DNA of 55,040 nt from an uncultured Marinoscillum sp. (GCA_902633975.1 CACPHX010000009.1:1-55040); one strand, 5' to 3'; counted from the stretch's first letter, positions 44,897 through 52,608 are shown. Numbers and translations: made by a program. The notes: generated from the sequence alone by a model not told the origin.

Positions 44897-46536
44897 TACT
44901 CATAATCCAAACCTAGTTTATTCTTTAATTCTTCAAGGTTTGAGTTTTTTTTTGATAAATATTCGAACTTATCTTTATTTGTATAGATTGTTTTTTCTTT
45001 CTTTTTAACATTTACATTTGTTATGATCTCTATGTTTTTATTAAATTTCTTTTTGAGAAAACTATGAAGTTTATTTTTTAAATCTTCAAATATTGATAGT
45101 TCTAACTTATTTTCAAGAGATAAAGAAATGATCTCGTTTTTAAGGGAAATTTCTCTCTTAAGAACTGCTTCTTCTGACTTTTTACTCTTTATTCTTTCTC
45201 TAAATTCCTTAATAGCGTCTTTTAAATTATTATCATTTAGTTCATAATTGTCTTTGGAAATATCATTTTTATTATCAACCTCTTTGTCTTCTTTTATCTC
45301 ATGTTTCTGTTCCTTTAATATATTTCTTAAGTTTGGAGATTCTTTTTTAATAATTTCATCTTCTTTAGTTATTGAATCCTTTGTTTCCTTGATTGAGGTA
45401 ACTTTTTTATTGATTTCTTTTATCTCTATTGAATCTTCTTCCTTTGGTAATTCAACACTGACTACTTCAGTTTTTTTTTTATTTAGTGAACATAGTTTTA
45501 GTAAGAGGATTTCAGTATGAATTTGGTGGTCATTTGATTGCCTATATTTAATTCCAAAGTCATTTAATATTTCTATTCCTGATTCTATAAGTGAATCTGA
45601 TAGCTGGTTTGATTGATTAACATATTTTGATTTTTCAGATTCAGACACATCCATTAAATCAACAAGTTCTTCATTTTTTGCATAAAGAAGGTTTTTAAAG
45701 TGGTTTGTCAAACCAGACAAGAGATTAATACTTTCAAAACCATTTCTTATAATTTTATTATGTAACATTATAGATTTTGTCACATCTCCAACATTTATAT
45801 AACTAGATATTTCAAATAGATAATCACTATCTAAAATATTTAGATTGCTTGTCACATCTTCTAATTTTATTATAGGCTCTTTTATAAATGTTTTTATAAG
45901 ATCTAATGTAGATAGAGCATCTCTTAGCGCACCATCTGCTTTTCTAGCTATTAAGTGTAAAGCCTCATCTTCGTAACTTATGTTTTCTGATTCTAAAATT
46001 TCAGATAACTTGTTTTTTATATCCGGTATCTCTATTCTATTAAAATCATAGATTTGACATCTAGAAAGTATGGTTGGAATAACCTTATTTTTTTCTGTTG
46101 TTGCTAAAATATATATAGCATAGGACGGTGGTTCTTCTAAAGTTTTAAGGAAAGCATTAAACGCTGCATTGGATAACATGTGAACCTCATCAATAATATA
46201 AACTTTGAATTTTCCTGACTGTGGTGGATACCTTACCTGTTCAATAAGATTTCTTATATCATCAACAGAATTATTTGAGGCTGCATCCAACTCGTAAATA
46301 TTAAAATTATTTGAGCTTTCAATTGGATTAGTAAAATCAAAGTTATTTATTTCATTAGCTAATATTCTGGCACATGTAGTCTTACCTACGCCTCTAGGAC
46401 CACAAAATAAAAGAGATTGAGCAACTTTATTATTTTTAATAGCATTTTGTAGAGTTTTTGTGACATGGTCTTGCCCAACTACATCTTTAAATTTTGTTGG
46501 TCTATATTTTCTTGCTGATACCACATATTTTTCCAC
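44893..46536 (-). CDS. dnaX: DNA polymerase III tau (and putative gamma) subunit
   Basis: DnaX is the ATPase core of the clamp loader. The 547-residue product has Walker A GPRGVGKTT near 46, the DEVH box near 114, sensor ATTEKNK and the SRCQ arginine finger, all within domains I-III, then a long Lys/Glu/Asn-rich linker and a C-terminal tau domain. The four Cys of the E. coli zinc module are absent; only NNFDFTNPIESSNNFN stands there. Ten A residues encode Asn352-Lys353-355, where the core ends; slippage there would yield a gamma form of about 356 residues. The start codon is GTG, divergent from tmRNA. Confidence 0.95.
   Translation of the reverse strand: MEKYVVSARKYRPTKFKDVVGQDHVTKTLQNAIKNNKVAQSLLFCGPRGVGKTTCARILANEINNFDFTNPIESSNNFNIYELDAASNNSVDDIRNLIEQVRYPPQSGKFKVYIIDEVHMLSNAAFNAFLKTLEEPPSYAIYILATTEKNKVIPTILSRCQIYDFNRIEIPDIKNKLSEILESENISYEDEALHLIARKADGALRDALSTLDLIKTFIKEPIIKLEDVTSNLNILDSDYLFEISSYINVGDVTKSIMLHNKIIRNGFESINLLSGLTNHFKNLLYAKNEELVDLMDVSESEKSKYVNQSNQLSDSLIESGIEILNDFGIKYRQSNDHQIHTEILLLKLCSLNKKKTEVVSVELPKEEDSIEIKEINKKVTSIKETKDSITKEDEIIKKESPNLRNILKEQKHEIKEDKEVDNKNDISKDNYELNDNNLKDAIKEFRERIKSKKSEEAVLKREISLKNEIISLSLENKLELSIFEDLKNKLHSFLKKKFNKNIEIITNVNVKKKEKTIYTNKDKFEYLSKKNSNLEELKNKLGLDYEY
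45457..45480 (-). promoter_or_regulatory. dnaX: poly-A slippery site and small hairpin in dnaX
   Basis: On the minus strand AAT is followed by ten A (45480-45471) and then CTGAAGTAG. With one extra A, or a -1 ribosomal shift, the reading is AAC TGA; with one A lost it is CTG AAG TAG. Both stop within three codons. An inverted repeat ACTGA/TCAGT with a 5-base loop follows at once. The site lies at codons 352-356, the core/linker boundary. Confidence 0.6.
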
Positions 46537-46555
46537 ATATCTAAATTAAATAAAT

Positions 46556-46563
46556 TAGATTTG
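46556..46563 (+). promoter_or_regulatory. ssrA: -7 element of the tmRNA promoter
   Basis: TAGATTTG matches the Bacteroidota -7 consensus and is identical to the rpsT box. It ends 26 bases before the mature tmRNA 5' end, so a short precursor leader is expected. The region 46539-46560 is nearly symmetric (ATCTAA ... TTAGAT), and a weaker mirror-image box (TAATTTAG) lies 4 bases before the dnaX GTG on the other strand. The -33 position has no TTG. Confidence 0.5.
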
Positions 46564-46589
46564 CGCAACAATTTTGTTCTTTGTTTTTT

Positions 46590-46952
46590 GGGGTCGACTG
46601 GAATTGACAGTATGACAAGTTTTATTTTTGCATGTCGGGTGAAGTTAACATCCGAAACTAAATACAATTTTTATAAACGGCGAACGTAAATACGATTACG
46701 CTATGGCAGTTTAAATTCTAAGAATTTAAATAACCACATCATTTTTAGCTTTGATCTTCAGTTAAATTATATGATGTCATATGGAGATCTTACATATATT
46801 TTCCTCTATAATTATATATGGAAATCTAAATAGATAAGGTTAGAAGTTGGTTGTAATTTTCCTGCTCTTACACGAAAATTAAAAATTATCTAAGCATGTA
46901 GACGGAATATTATTTCCATATCTGGACGCGGGTTCGAATCCCGCCGACTCCA
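46590..46952 (+). ncRNA. ssrA: transfer-messenger RNA (tmRNA)
   Basis: tmRNA frees stalled ribosomes and adds a degradation tag. The 5' end GGGGTCGACTGG and the 3' end CGACTCC-A form the 7-base acceptor stem with one G-T pair. A perfect T-arm (GCGGG TTCGAAT CCCGC, 46928-46944) precedes it. CCA is not encoded. The tag frame starts at the resume codon GGC (46679) and reads GERKYDYAMAV, then TAA (46712-46714). The length of 363 bases is normal. A strong terminator follows. SmpB is not in the window. Confidence 0.97.
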
Positions 46953-46958
46953 CGGCAT

Positions 46959-46997
46959 TATTCCCTAAAATAAATTTTATTTTAGGGAATATTTTTT
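46959..46997 (+). terminator. intrinsic terminator of tmRNA
   Basis: A 16-base perfect inverted repeat (46959-46974 with 46976-46991, core CCCTAAAATAA) is followed by six T. It starts 7 bases after the tmRNA end, so it closes the tmRNA transcript. The opposite strand has no T-tract after the stem. Confidence 0.9.
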
Positions 46998-47024
46998 ACA
47001 TTTAATAATCTAATTATCCATCTA

Positions 47025-48119
47025 TTGAAGAAGTTTCTGCTGTTAATATTACTTTCAATCATTTCGTGCTCAAAAGATGAAACTCAAATTAGCCAGCCTC
47101 TAGTCAACAGCATGTATTTCCCAACCATAGGTTCCAACCAATGGGAAACTATATCACCTGAAGAGCTAAACTGGAATTCTGATGAGATTAAAAATCTATA
47201 TGAGTTTCTTGAGCTCAACAACACTCGTGCTTTTATAGTATTAAAGGATGGTAAAATCGTAATTGAGAAGTATTGGGGTAATAACATTTTAAATACAGCT
47301 CCTTTTGACAGAAACTCCAATTGGTATTGGGCTTCTGCAGGGAAGACACTCACTGCCCTTATGGTCGGGATCGCACAAGACGATGGGCATTTGTCTATTG
47401 AGGACAGTAGTGCCAAATATCTTGGCAATGGATGGACCAGTTTAACAGCAAACCAAGAGGGTGAAATTAAAATTAAGCACCAATTGACTATGACAACTGG
47501 GTTGGATTATCAAGTAGTTAATCTTAATTGTATAGATCCAAATTGCCTGAACTATAAAAACACCCCCGGAACAAACTGGTTTTATCACAACGCCACATAC
47601 TCACTTTTAAAGGATGTCATCGAAAACGCAACCGAAACCTCATACAATGAATTTACCAATCAAAAAGTGAAAATAAAAATAGGAATGGGTGGAAGTTGGA
47701 TTCAATTAAATAACAGTGACACATACTACAGTACAGCCAGAGACATGGCAAGATTTGGGCTATTGATATTAAATGAAGGTGTATGGGACGAGGATGTTAT
47801 CTTGAATGACACAAATTATTTTTTAAATATGGTAAATACATCTCAAGAAATAAATAAATCCTATGGATACTTGTGGTGGCTTAATGGCAAAGAAAGTTTG
47901 ATTCCTCCGGGGATAACAATTCCAATACAGGCTTCTTTGGCCTCCAACGCCCCAGAAGATTTAATTGCAGGGATGGGTAAAAACGGCCAATATCTTGATA
48001 TTATTCCAAGTCAAAATCTAGTGATCATTCGCATGGGTGAAGCTCCCGATAGTGATAATTTAGTCCCCATTAATTTCCATAACGAAATGTGGAGTTATTT
48101 AAACGATATTTTATTTTAA
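47025..48119 (+). CDS. class C beta-lactamase-fold serine hydrolase, lipoprotein
   Basis: The 364-residue product has a lipoprotein signal (KKFLLLILLSIISC, lipid Cys15) and the serine beta-lactamase/D-Ala-D-Ala-peptidase fold: SAGK with nucleophile Ser104 and Lys107, YHN (187-189) as the second motif, and MGKNGQ near 330 in place of KTG. Relatives act as esterases or peptidases; antibiotic resistance is not implied. The start is TTG, chosen because it gives the signal peptide. G+C is far above the neighbours (31 of 60 bases in 47341-47400), and both flanks differ from the compact pattern of the window, so recent transfer is likely. Confidence 0.9.
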   Translation: MKKFLLLILLSIISCSKDETQISQPLVNSMYFPTIGSNQWETISPEELNWNSDEIKNLYEFLELNNTRAFIVLKDGKIVIEKYWGNNILNTAPFDRNSNWYWASAGKTLTALMVGIAQDDGHLSIEDSSAKYLGNGWTSLTANQEGEIKIKHQLTMTTGLDYQVVNLNCIDPNCLNYKNTPGTNWFYHNATYSLLKDVIENATETSYNEFTNQKVKIKIGMGGSWIQLNNSDTYYSTARDMARFGLLILNEGVWDEDVILNDTNYFLNMVNTSQEINKSYGYLWWLNGKESLIPPGITIPIQASLASNAPEDLIAGMGKNGQYLDIIPSQNLVIIRMGEAPDSDNLVPINFHNEMWSYLNDILF

Positions 48120-48121
48120 TA

Positions 48122-48207
48122 ATTCCAAATCCACCCCAAAAAAGTTCGACTTCACTCCCCTTTTCTCCACTTTATATTCTCAAGGATAACTTTTTTGTAT
48201 TTGGAAT
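48122..48207. repeat. two-part inverted repeat after the serine hydrolase
   Basis: ATTCCAAAT (48122-48130) pairs with ATTTGGAAT (48199-48207), and CAAAAAAGTT (48137-48146) pairs with AACTTTTTTG (48188-48197), nested about a 41-base C-rich centre. A 6-base bulge lies on one side. It could be an unusual terminator, the end of a transferred segment, or both. No sequence like it is found elsewhere in the window. Confidence 0.6.
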
Positions 48208-48230
48208 ATTTTTGTTCAGGTGCAAGAATA

Positions 48231-49040
48231 TCAATTAAATAAAAGATCAATGTCGGGTTTAGAATGTTTATTAGGTTGATCAAGACCCTCTATTGGATAT
48301 TTTTTCTCAGATTTTTTAATTTTTCCTTTTACTAGTTTTTTATTAATAAATGTAATCTCAACTGATGAGGGAAATTTAGAAACTCCATCAATTTTACTGT
48401 AATTATTTCCATGAATATGAGCTATATGAAAGATTTTTTTCATATTAATTATAATTTTATTGAATTCTTTTTCTTTCAAGTTAATATCATGAAATTCGAT
48501 AGCAAGCCCAAGAATATTTACTTTTGTGTAATCAAGTTTTTTTAAAACTTTAAATTCTGCTCCTTCAATGTCCATCTTAATAAAAATATTCTTAGAGCCT
48601 TCTGAATAAATTTTATTAATTGTAGCTTCAACTGTTACATTATTTCCATTATTATCATTCCATATTCTTTTTTTAAAGTGTTTTGTAGAGTCAGTAAAAA
48701 AATTAAAATAACTTTTTATTATTGATAATCCATAAATAGACTTCTTTAGCCTTATTTTATCTGATATAACAAAATATATGAAACAAAGAAGTATTGATTT
48801 AAAAGTAAATTTCAACAATGAGAATAGATCTAAAGTATGATCATAGCAATGTACATTTATGTTTTTTTTTCTTTCTAAGAAATCAATTTCAAATGACCAA
48901 TCCTTATTTATACCATAAGATAAGAGACCATCACATTTATCAATAACTAATTTAGGAATTATATAGCCACCGTCATTATCTCTTCCAATTCTTTTTAAAT
49001 TATTAATTCTAATTGGATGAAGATTTTTTATTTTAAGCAT
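48231..49040 (-). CDS. FkbM-like SAM-dependent methyltransferase
   Basis: The 269-residue product has the FkbM/METTL24-like layout: IGRDNDGGYIIPK near residue 18, LLSYGINKDWSFEIDFLE near 39, and the SAM-fold motif IFIKMDIEGAEFKVLKKL near 152, then LAIEFHDIN. Such enzymes methylate sugars or glycolipid and exopolysaccharide parts in bacteria. A hydrophobic stretch (SILLCFIYFVI, about 93-103) is unusual and may be a membrane contact. It lies 10 bases after the Ig/coiled-coil gene and is probably co-transcribed with it. Base composition is very AT-rich, unlike the neighbouring serine hydrolase. Confidence 0.75.
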   Translation of the reverse strand: MLKIKNLHPIRINNLKRIGRDNDGGYIIPKLVIDKCDGLLSYGINKDWSFEIDFLERKKNINVHCYDHTLDLFSLLKFTFKSILLCFIYFVISDKIRLKKSIYGLSIIKSYFNFFTDSTKHFKKRIWNDNNGNNVTVEATINKIYSEGSKNIFIKMDIEGAEFKVLKKLDYTKVNILGLAIEFHDINLKEKEFNKIIINMKKIFHIAHIHGNNYSKIDGVSKFPSSVEITFINKKLVKGKIKKSEKKYPIEGLDQPNKHSKPDIDLLFN

Positions 49041-49050
49041 CTGGATTTAT

Positions 49051-50670
49051 TTATAAAGCCTTTTTCCTTATCATATTACGAATTCTTTTCTCAGATATAA
49101 TTATTTGGTAATTTTCTGAAATTGTAAAAAGATTTTTATTCAAGGTTTCTCTTTCGTTTTCAATTGTCTTGATTAATAAATCAATTTCTTGATTTTGAAA
49201 ATCACTTGGATTTTTTGAATTCTTATAAAAACTTAATCTGTCATATTTTACTTTTACATTTGACTGTAATTTTATAGTCTCTCTTAATAGATTTTTGATC
49301 TCATTATCATCTCTTGATAAAACTTCATTAATAACTGATAAAACAGCACCGCTTGCACCAATAGCTGCTCCTGCTTTTCTTGTTATTTCAACATTTGTTG
49401 ATAATATACCCATAACTGATCCTAAAAAAGTAATTCCAGCTGCTCCAAGTGTTCTTAGCTTTCTATTATTTTTAGATGTAGCCTCTATCCATTTTAAATT
49501 ATTATTTATTTCTTCAAGTCCGTTTTGTTGGATTTCAAGTTCTGAAATTAACTCAGAAACTTTTTCTTGAACTTTTTGAGGGTTAAGAGTACTCATTACC
49601 ACAACAGATATTGATACTTGTGACGATAATCCAGATAAATCAGTGGCTTTTATTTGTAGGTCATAATTTTGTGTGGAATTTATTTTTTCAACATGATCGT
49701 AATCAACCTCAAAAATTAACAATTTCTTAGGGTTATCCAGCCTCATTCCTCGAGGTAATTGAGCACCAATATTCTCAATAATTATAGAGTCATTAACGTT
49801 TGGATCATCAACTGGCAACTTATATTCGTATGATTTTCCCTCTTCTACAATCCATTTTGACATCTTTCCAAAAACTGGTGCAAAATTGTTTTCTGAATAA
49901 ATAATTCTGAAACTGTCAACATCAGAAAGTTCAGGTTTGTTTTGGTTGAAAACTTCTAATTTAAACTCATAAATCTTTTCGAGTTCTTTTATATTGTTTG
50001 GATCGATTTTCCAATTTATTTGACCAGTGATAGGATCGAAGTTATCAATTGGCGCATTAGTTTCTAAATTAAATATTAAATTATTTCCTCCATCACCTAT
50101 AACTGGTGTATAATTGAAATCATATTTATTCCTAATTATTTTATCAATCTGTTTATTAATTATTCTTGGAGGATATTCAAGATTATTAATCTCAATTAAT
50201 AAGTCGTATCTATATAAATCATTTATTTTAGAATATATGAATAGATTCCATGTTAAAAATTTGTTTAGTGCTTGATCATTATTCGGAATAAAATCAAAGT
50301 ACACTCTTTTACTAGTCTTATCAAAAAGAATTTTTCCATTATCAATATTTCTTAAATTAGGGTTCTCATTAAAATAATAATTAAATATTAAATTTTCAGC
50401 ATTGTCGTTTATTTGGAGGACAATTGAGAGAGTATCTCTTTCATTTATTTTTATATTAGTGAATTCGTTTTCGGAAAGTATTTGTGTATTATTAACTTTA
50501 AAGCTTATGATTTTGATAGGTGACTCTTGAATTTTATCAAAAGATAAACTATCAGTTTTTAATGACGTTAGATCAGTAAAGACAGTGGTTGTATCTGATG
50601 GTAGACTGTCTGTCACATTAAATAAATATGGGTATATATTAAGAAAAATTAGTGATAGAAAATCTAGCAT
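49051..50670 (-). CDS. Ig-like/coiled-coil surface protein with glycine-alanine hairpin; function unknown
   Basis: I do not recognise a named family for the whole 539 residues. The first 15 residues are hydrophobic and could be a signal peptide or anchor. Three beta-rich units follow: about 50-165, 165-258 and 262-360, the last two like cadherin/putative Ig domains (PVIGDGGNNLIFNLETNAP, GKSYEYKLPVDDPN). Then comes a coiled coil (362-405), two Gly/Ala-rich hydrophobic segments (407-425 and 432-449) joined by a short polar turn, a second coiled coil (455-515) and a basic tail. The gene leads a pair with the FkbM-like methyltransferase and is divergent from the START gene. Confidence 0.75.
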   Translation of the reverse strand: MLDFLSLIFLNIYPYLFNVTDSLPSDTTTVFTDLTSLKTDSLSFDKIQESPIKIISFKVNNTQILSENEFTNIKINERDTLSIVLQINDNAENLIFNYYFNENPNLRNIDNGKILFDKTSKRVYFDFIPNNDQALNKFLTWNLFIYSKINDLYRYDLLIEINNLEYPPRIINKQIDKIIRNKYDFNYTPVIGDGGNNLIFNLETNAPIDNFDPITGQINWKIDPNNIKELEKIYEFKLEVFNQNKPELSDVDSFRIIYSENNFAPVFGKMSKWIVEEGKSYEYKLPVDDPNVNDSIIIENIGAQLPRGMRLDNPKKLLIFEVDYDHVEKINSTQNYDLQIKATDLSGLSSQVSISVVVMSTLNPQKVQEKVSELISELEIQQNGLEEINNNLKWIEATSKNNRKLRTLGAAGITFLGSVMGILSTNVEITRKAGAAIGASGAVLSVINEVLSRDDNEIKNLLRETIKLQSNVKVKYDRLSFYKNSKNPSDFQNQEIDLLIKTIENERETLNKNLFTISENYQIIISEKRIRNMIRKKAL

Positions 50671-50719
50671 TTCTAACTTTATTTTTTAAATTATTTTCAA
50701 TTTAGCAAATTTATAAAAT

Positions 50720-51307
50720 ATGATATTGAATTTTATTGCCCTATTTCTATCAATTCTTAAACTCAATTCATTTGGTTTTAATTATAATGAGTGGGATTTA
50801 AGAAAAAATCAAGATAGTATAAAGGTATATATTCGTAATATAGATAATAATACAAAAGAGTATTTAGCAGAGACAATAATCAATTCCGAAATTGAGAAAA
50901 TTTATAATACTATAATTGATTTTGATAATTCATACAAATGGATGTATAAGCTGAATTCTTCCAAAATATTAGAAAAAACAGATACTTTAATGTATGTCTA
51001 TTTTGTTGTTGATATGAATTGGCCACTTAAAAATAGAGATTTAGTTTCAGATGCTGTGATAACAAAAAAAAATGATGAAATTATTATTGAGATGAATTCA
51101 TATCCAGATCGGATTCCAAGTAATGAAAAATTAATAAGAATCAAAGAGTCAAGATCTATTTGGAATCTAAAGAGGATAGATAAAGGTAGAACAAAAGTTT
51201 CATTACAAAGTTATGCTGTTGTGGAGGGCATACCAACTTTTATAATGGACTTATTTATTCTTGATAGTCCTATGTATTCTATGACCCAATTGAGAAAAAA
51301 GTTCTAA
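50720..51307 (+). CDS. START-domain lipid-binding-like secreted protein
   Basis: The 195-residue product has a hydrophobic N-terminus that may be a signal peptide and then a START-like helix-grip fold: WDLRKNQDSIKVYIRNIDNNTKEYLAETIINSEIEKIYNTIIDFDNSYKWMY, and the later MNWPLKNRDLVSDAVI, a segment very typical of START proteins. The family binds lipids or sterols; in Bacteroidota the ligand is unknown. It is divergent from the Ig/coiled-coil gene by 49 bases, and its stop overlaps the stop of the convergent murA (CTAA). Confidence 0.85.
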   Translation: MILNFIALFLSILKLNSFGFNYNEWDLRKNQDSIKVYIRNIDNNTKEYLAETIINSEIEKIYNTIIDFDNSYKWMYKLNSSKILEKTDTLMYVYFVVDMNWPLKNRDLVSDAVITKKNDEIIIEMNSYPDRIPSNEKLIRIKESRSIWNLKRIDKGRTKVSLQSYAVVEGIPTFIMDLFILDSPMYSMTQLRKKF

Positions 51308-52608
51308 ATTCTTTCAATATCTGCTCCCAAGGATCTTAGCCTTGAATCAATGTTGCTATATCCTCTGTCAATCTGATCAACATTATCAATTATACTTTCC
51401 CCATCAGCGGAAAGTGCTGCTATTAGTAGTGAAACTCCAGCTCTGATGTCTGGAGATGACATTTTAATTCCTTTTAAAGGTATTTTTCTATCAAGACCAA
51501 TAACTGTAGCTCTGTGAGGGTCACATAAAATTATTTGAGCTCCCATGTCAATAAGTTTATCAACAAAAAATAATCTACTCTCAAACATTTTTTGATGAAT
51601 TAAAACAGTTCCATTTGCTTGAATAGAGGTAACCAAAGCAATACTGAGTAAATCAGGTGAAAAACCTGGCCAAATTGCATCTGATATAGTCATTATTGAA
51701 CCATCAATAAAAGTTTCTATTTGATAATGCTCTTGAGATGGAATGTGTATTGTGTCATCTTTAATATTCAATTTTATTCCAAGTCTCTGGAAAGTTTTTG
51801 GGATTATACCTAAATTTTCAAGACTTACATCACGGATCTTTATATCAGACTTGGTCATAGCAGCCAAACCAATAAAGCTTCCAATCTCGATCATATCTGG
51901 TAAAATTCTATGTTTTGTTCCAGATAGAGAGGGTACACCATTAATTTTTAATAAGTTAGAGCCTACACCTTTTATTTCTGCCCCCATAGATTTTAACATT
52001 TTACATAATTGCTGTAAGTAAGGTTCACATGCAGCATTGTATATAGTTGTTTCTCCATCTGCAAGGGATGCAGCCATTATAATATTTGCAGTACCAGTTA
52101 CAGAAGCCTCGTCAAGGAGAATATGTTTTCCTTTAAGTTTTTTGGCAGTTACTTTGAAAATAGAATGTTTTTCTTCAAAATTAAAGCTAGCTCCTAAATC
52201 TTGGAGTCCAATAAAGTGAGTGTCAACTCTTCTTCTACCTATTTTGTCACCTCCAGGTTTTGCAATATATGCAACTCCAAACCTTGCAACCATTGGTCCC
52301 ATTAGCATTATTGAACCTCTTATTTTTGAAGACTTCTGAAAAAAATCAGGAGTTTTTGTGTAAGATAAATCTATATTTTTAGACTGAAATTTGTAAGTTG
52401 AGTCATCAACTTTCAATATATCGACGCCCATTCCTCGTAATAAATCAATTAGTAGATTAACATCTTTAATATCAGGAATATTTTCAATTATAATTTCATC
52501 ATCAGAAAGTAATACTGCGCATAAAATTTGAAGCGCTTCGTTTTTTGCACCTTGTGGTTTGACTTCACCTTTTAAGCTTTTTCCACCTAATATTCTGAAT
52601 GAACTCAT
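51304..52608 (-). CDS. murA: UDP-N-acetylglucosamine 1-carboxyvinyltransferase
   Basis: MurA transfers enolpyruvate from PEP to UDP-GlcNAc, the first committed step of peptidoglycan synthesis. The 434-residue product has Lys22 in PQGAKNEAL, RGSIMLMGPMVARFG, and the active-site loop KPGGDKIGRRRVDTHF. In that loop the usual Cys (Cys115 in E. coli) is Asp121, the natural substitution known from Mycobacterium and Chlamydia, which keeps activity but prevents covalent attack by fosfomycin. The gene overlaps the DUF4290 gene by 4 bases (ATGA). Confidence 0.97.
   Translation of the reverse strand: MSSFRILGGKSLKGEVKPQGAKNEALQILCAVLLSDDEIIIENIPDIKDVNLLIDLLRGMGVDILKVDDSTYKFQSKNIDLSYTKTPDFFQKSSKIRGSIMLMGPMVARFGVAYIAKPGGDKIGRRRVDTHFIGLQDLGASFNFEEKHSIFKVTAKKLKGKHILLDEASVTGTANIIMAASLADGETTIYNAACEPYLQQLCKMLKSMGAEIKGVGSNLLKINGVPSLSGTKHRILPDMIEIGSFIGLAAMTKSDIKIRDVSLENLGIIPKTFQRLGIKLNIKDDTIHIPSQEHYQIETFIDGSIMTISDAIWPGFSPDLLSIALVTSIQANGTVLIHQKMFESRLFFVDKLIDMGAQIILCDPHRATVIGLDRKIPLKGIKMSSPDIRAGVSLLIAALSADGESIIDNVDQIDRGYSNIDSRLRSLGADIERI

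Noticed and set aside
47025-48119. Reading the serine hydrolase as an antibiotic-resistance beta-lactamase
   Set aside because: The third motif is MGKNGQ and not KTG, and the fold is shared by many esterases and peptidases; nothing supports beta-lactam hydrolysis.
48120-48230. A possible att-like copy of the tmRNA 3' end beyond the serine hydrolase
   Set aside because: GTTCGACTTCACTCC at 48144-48158 resembles parts of the tmRNA end only loosely, with gaps. It is not good enough to call an attachment repeat.
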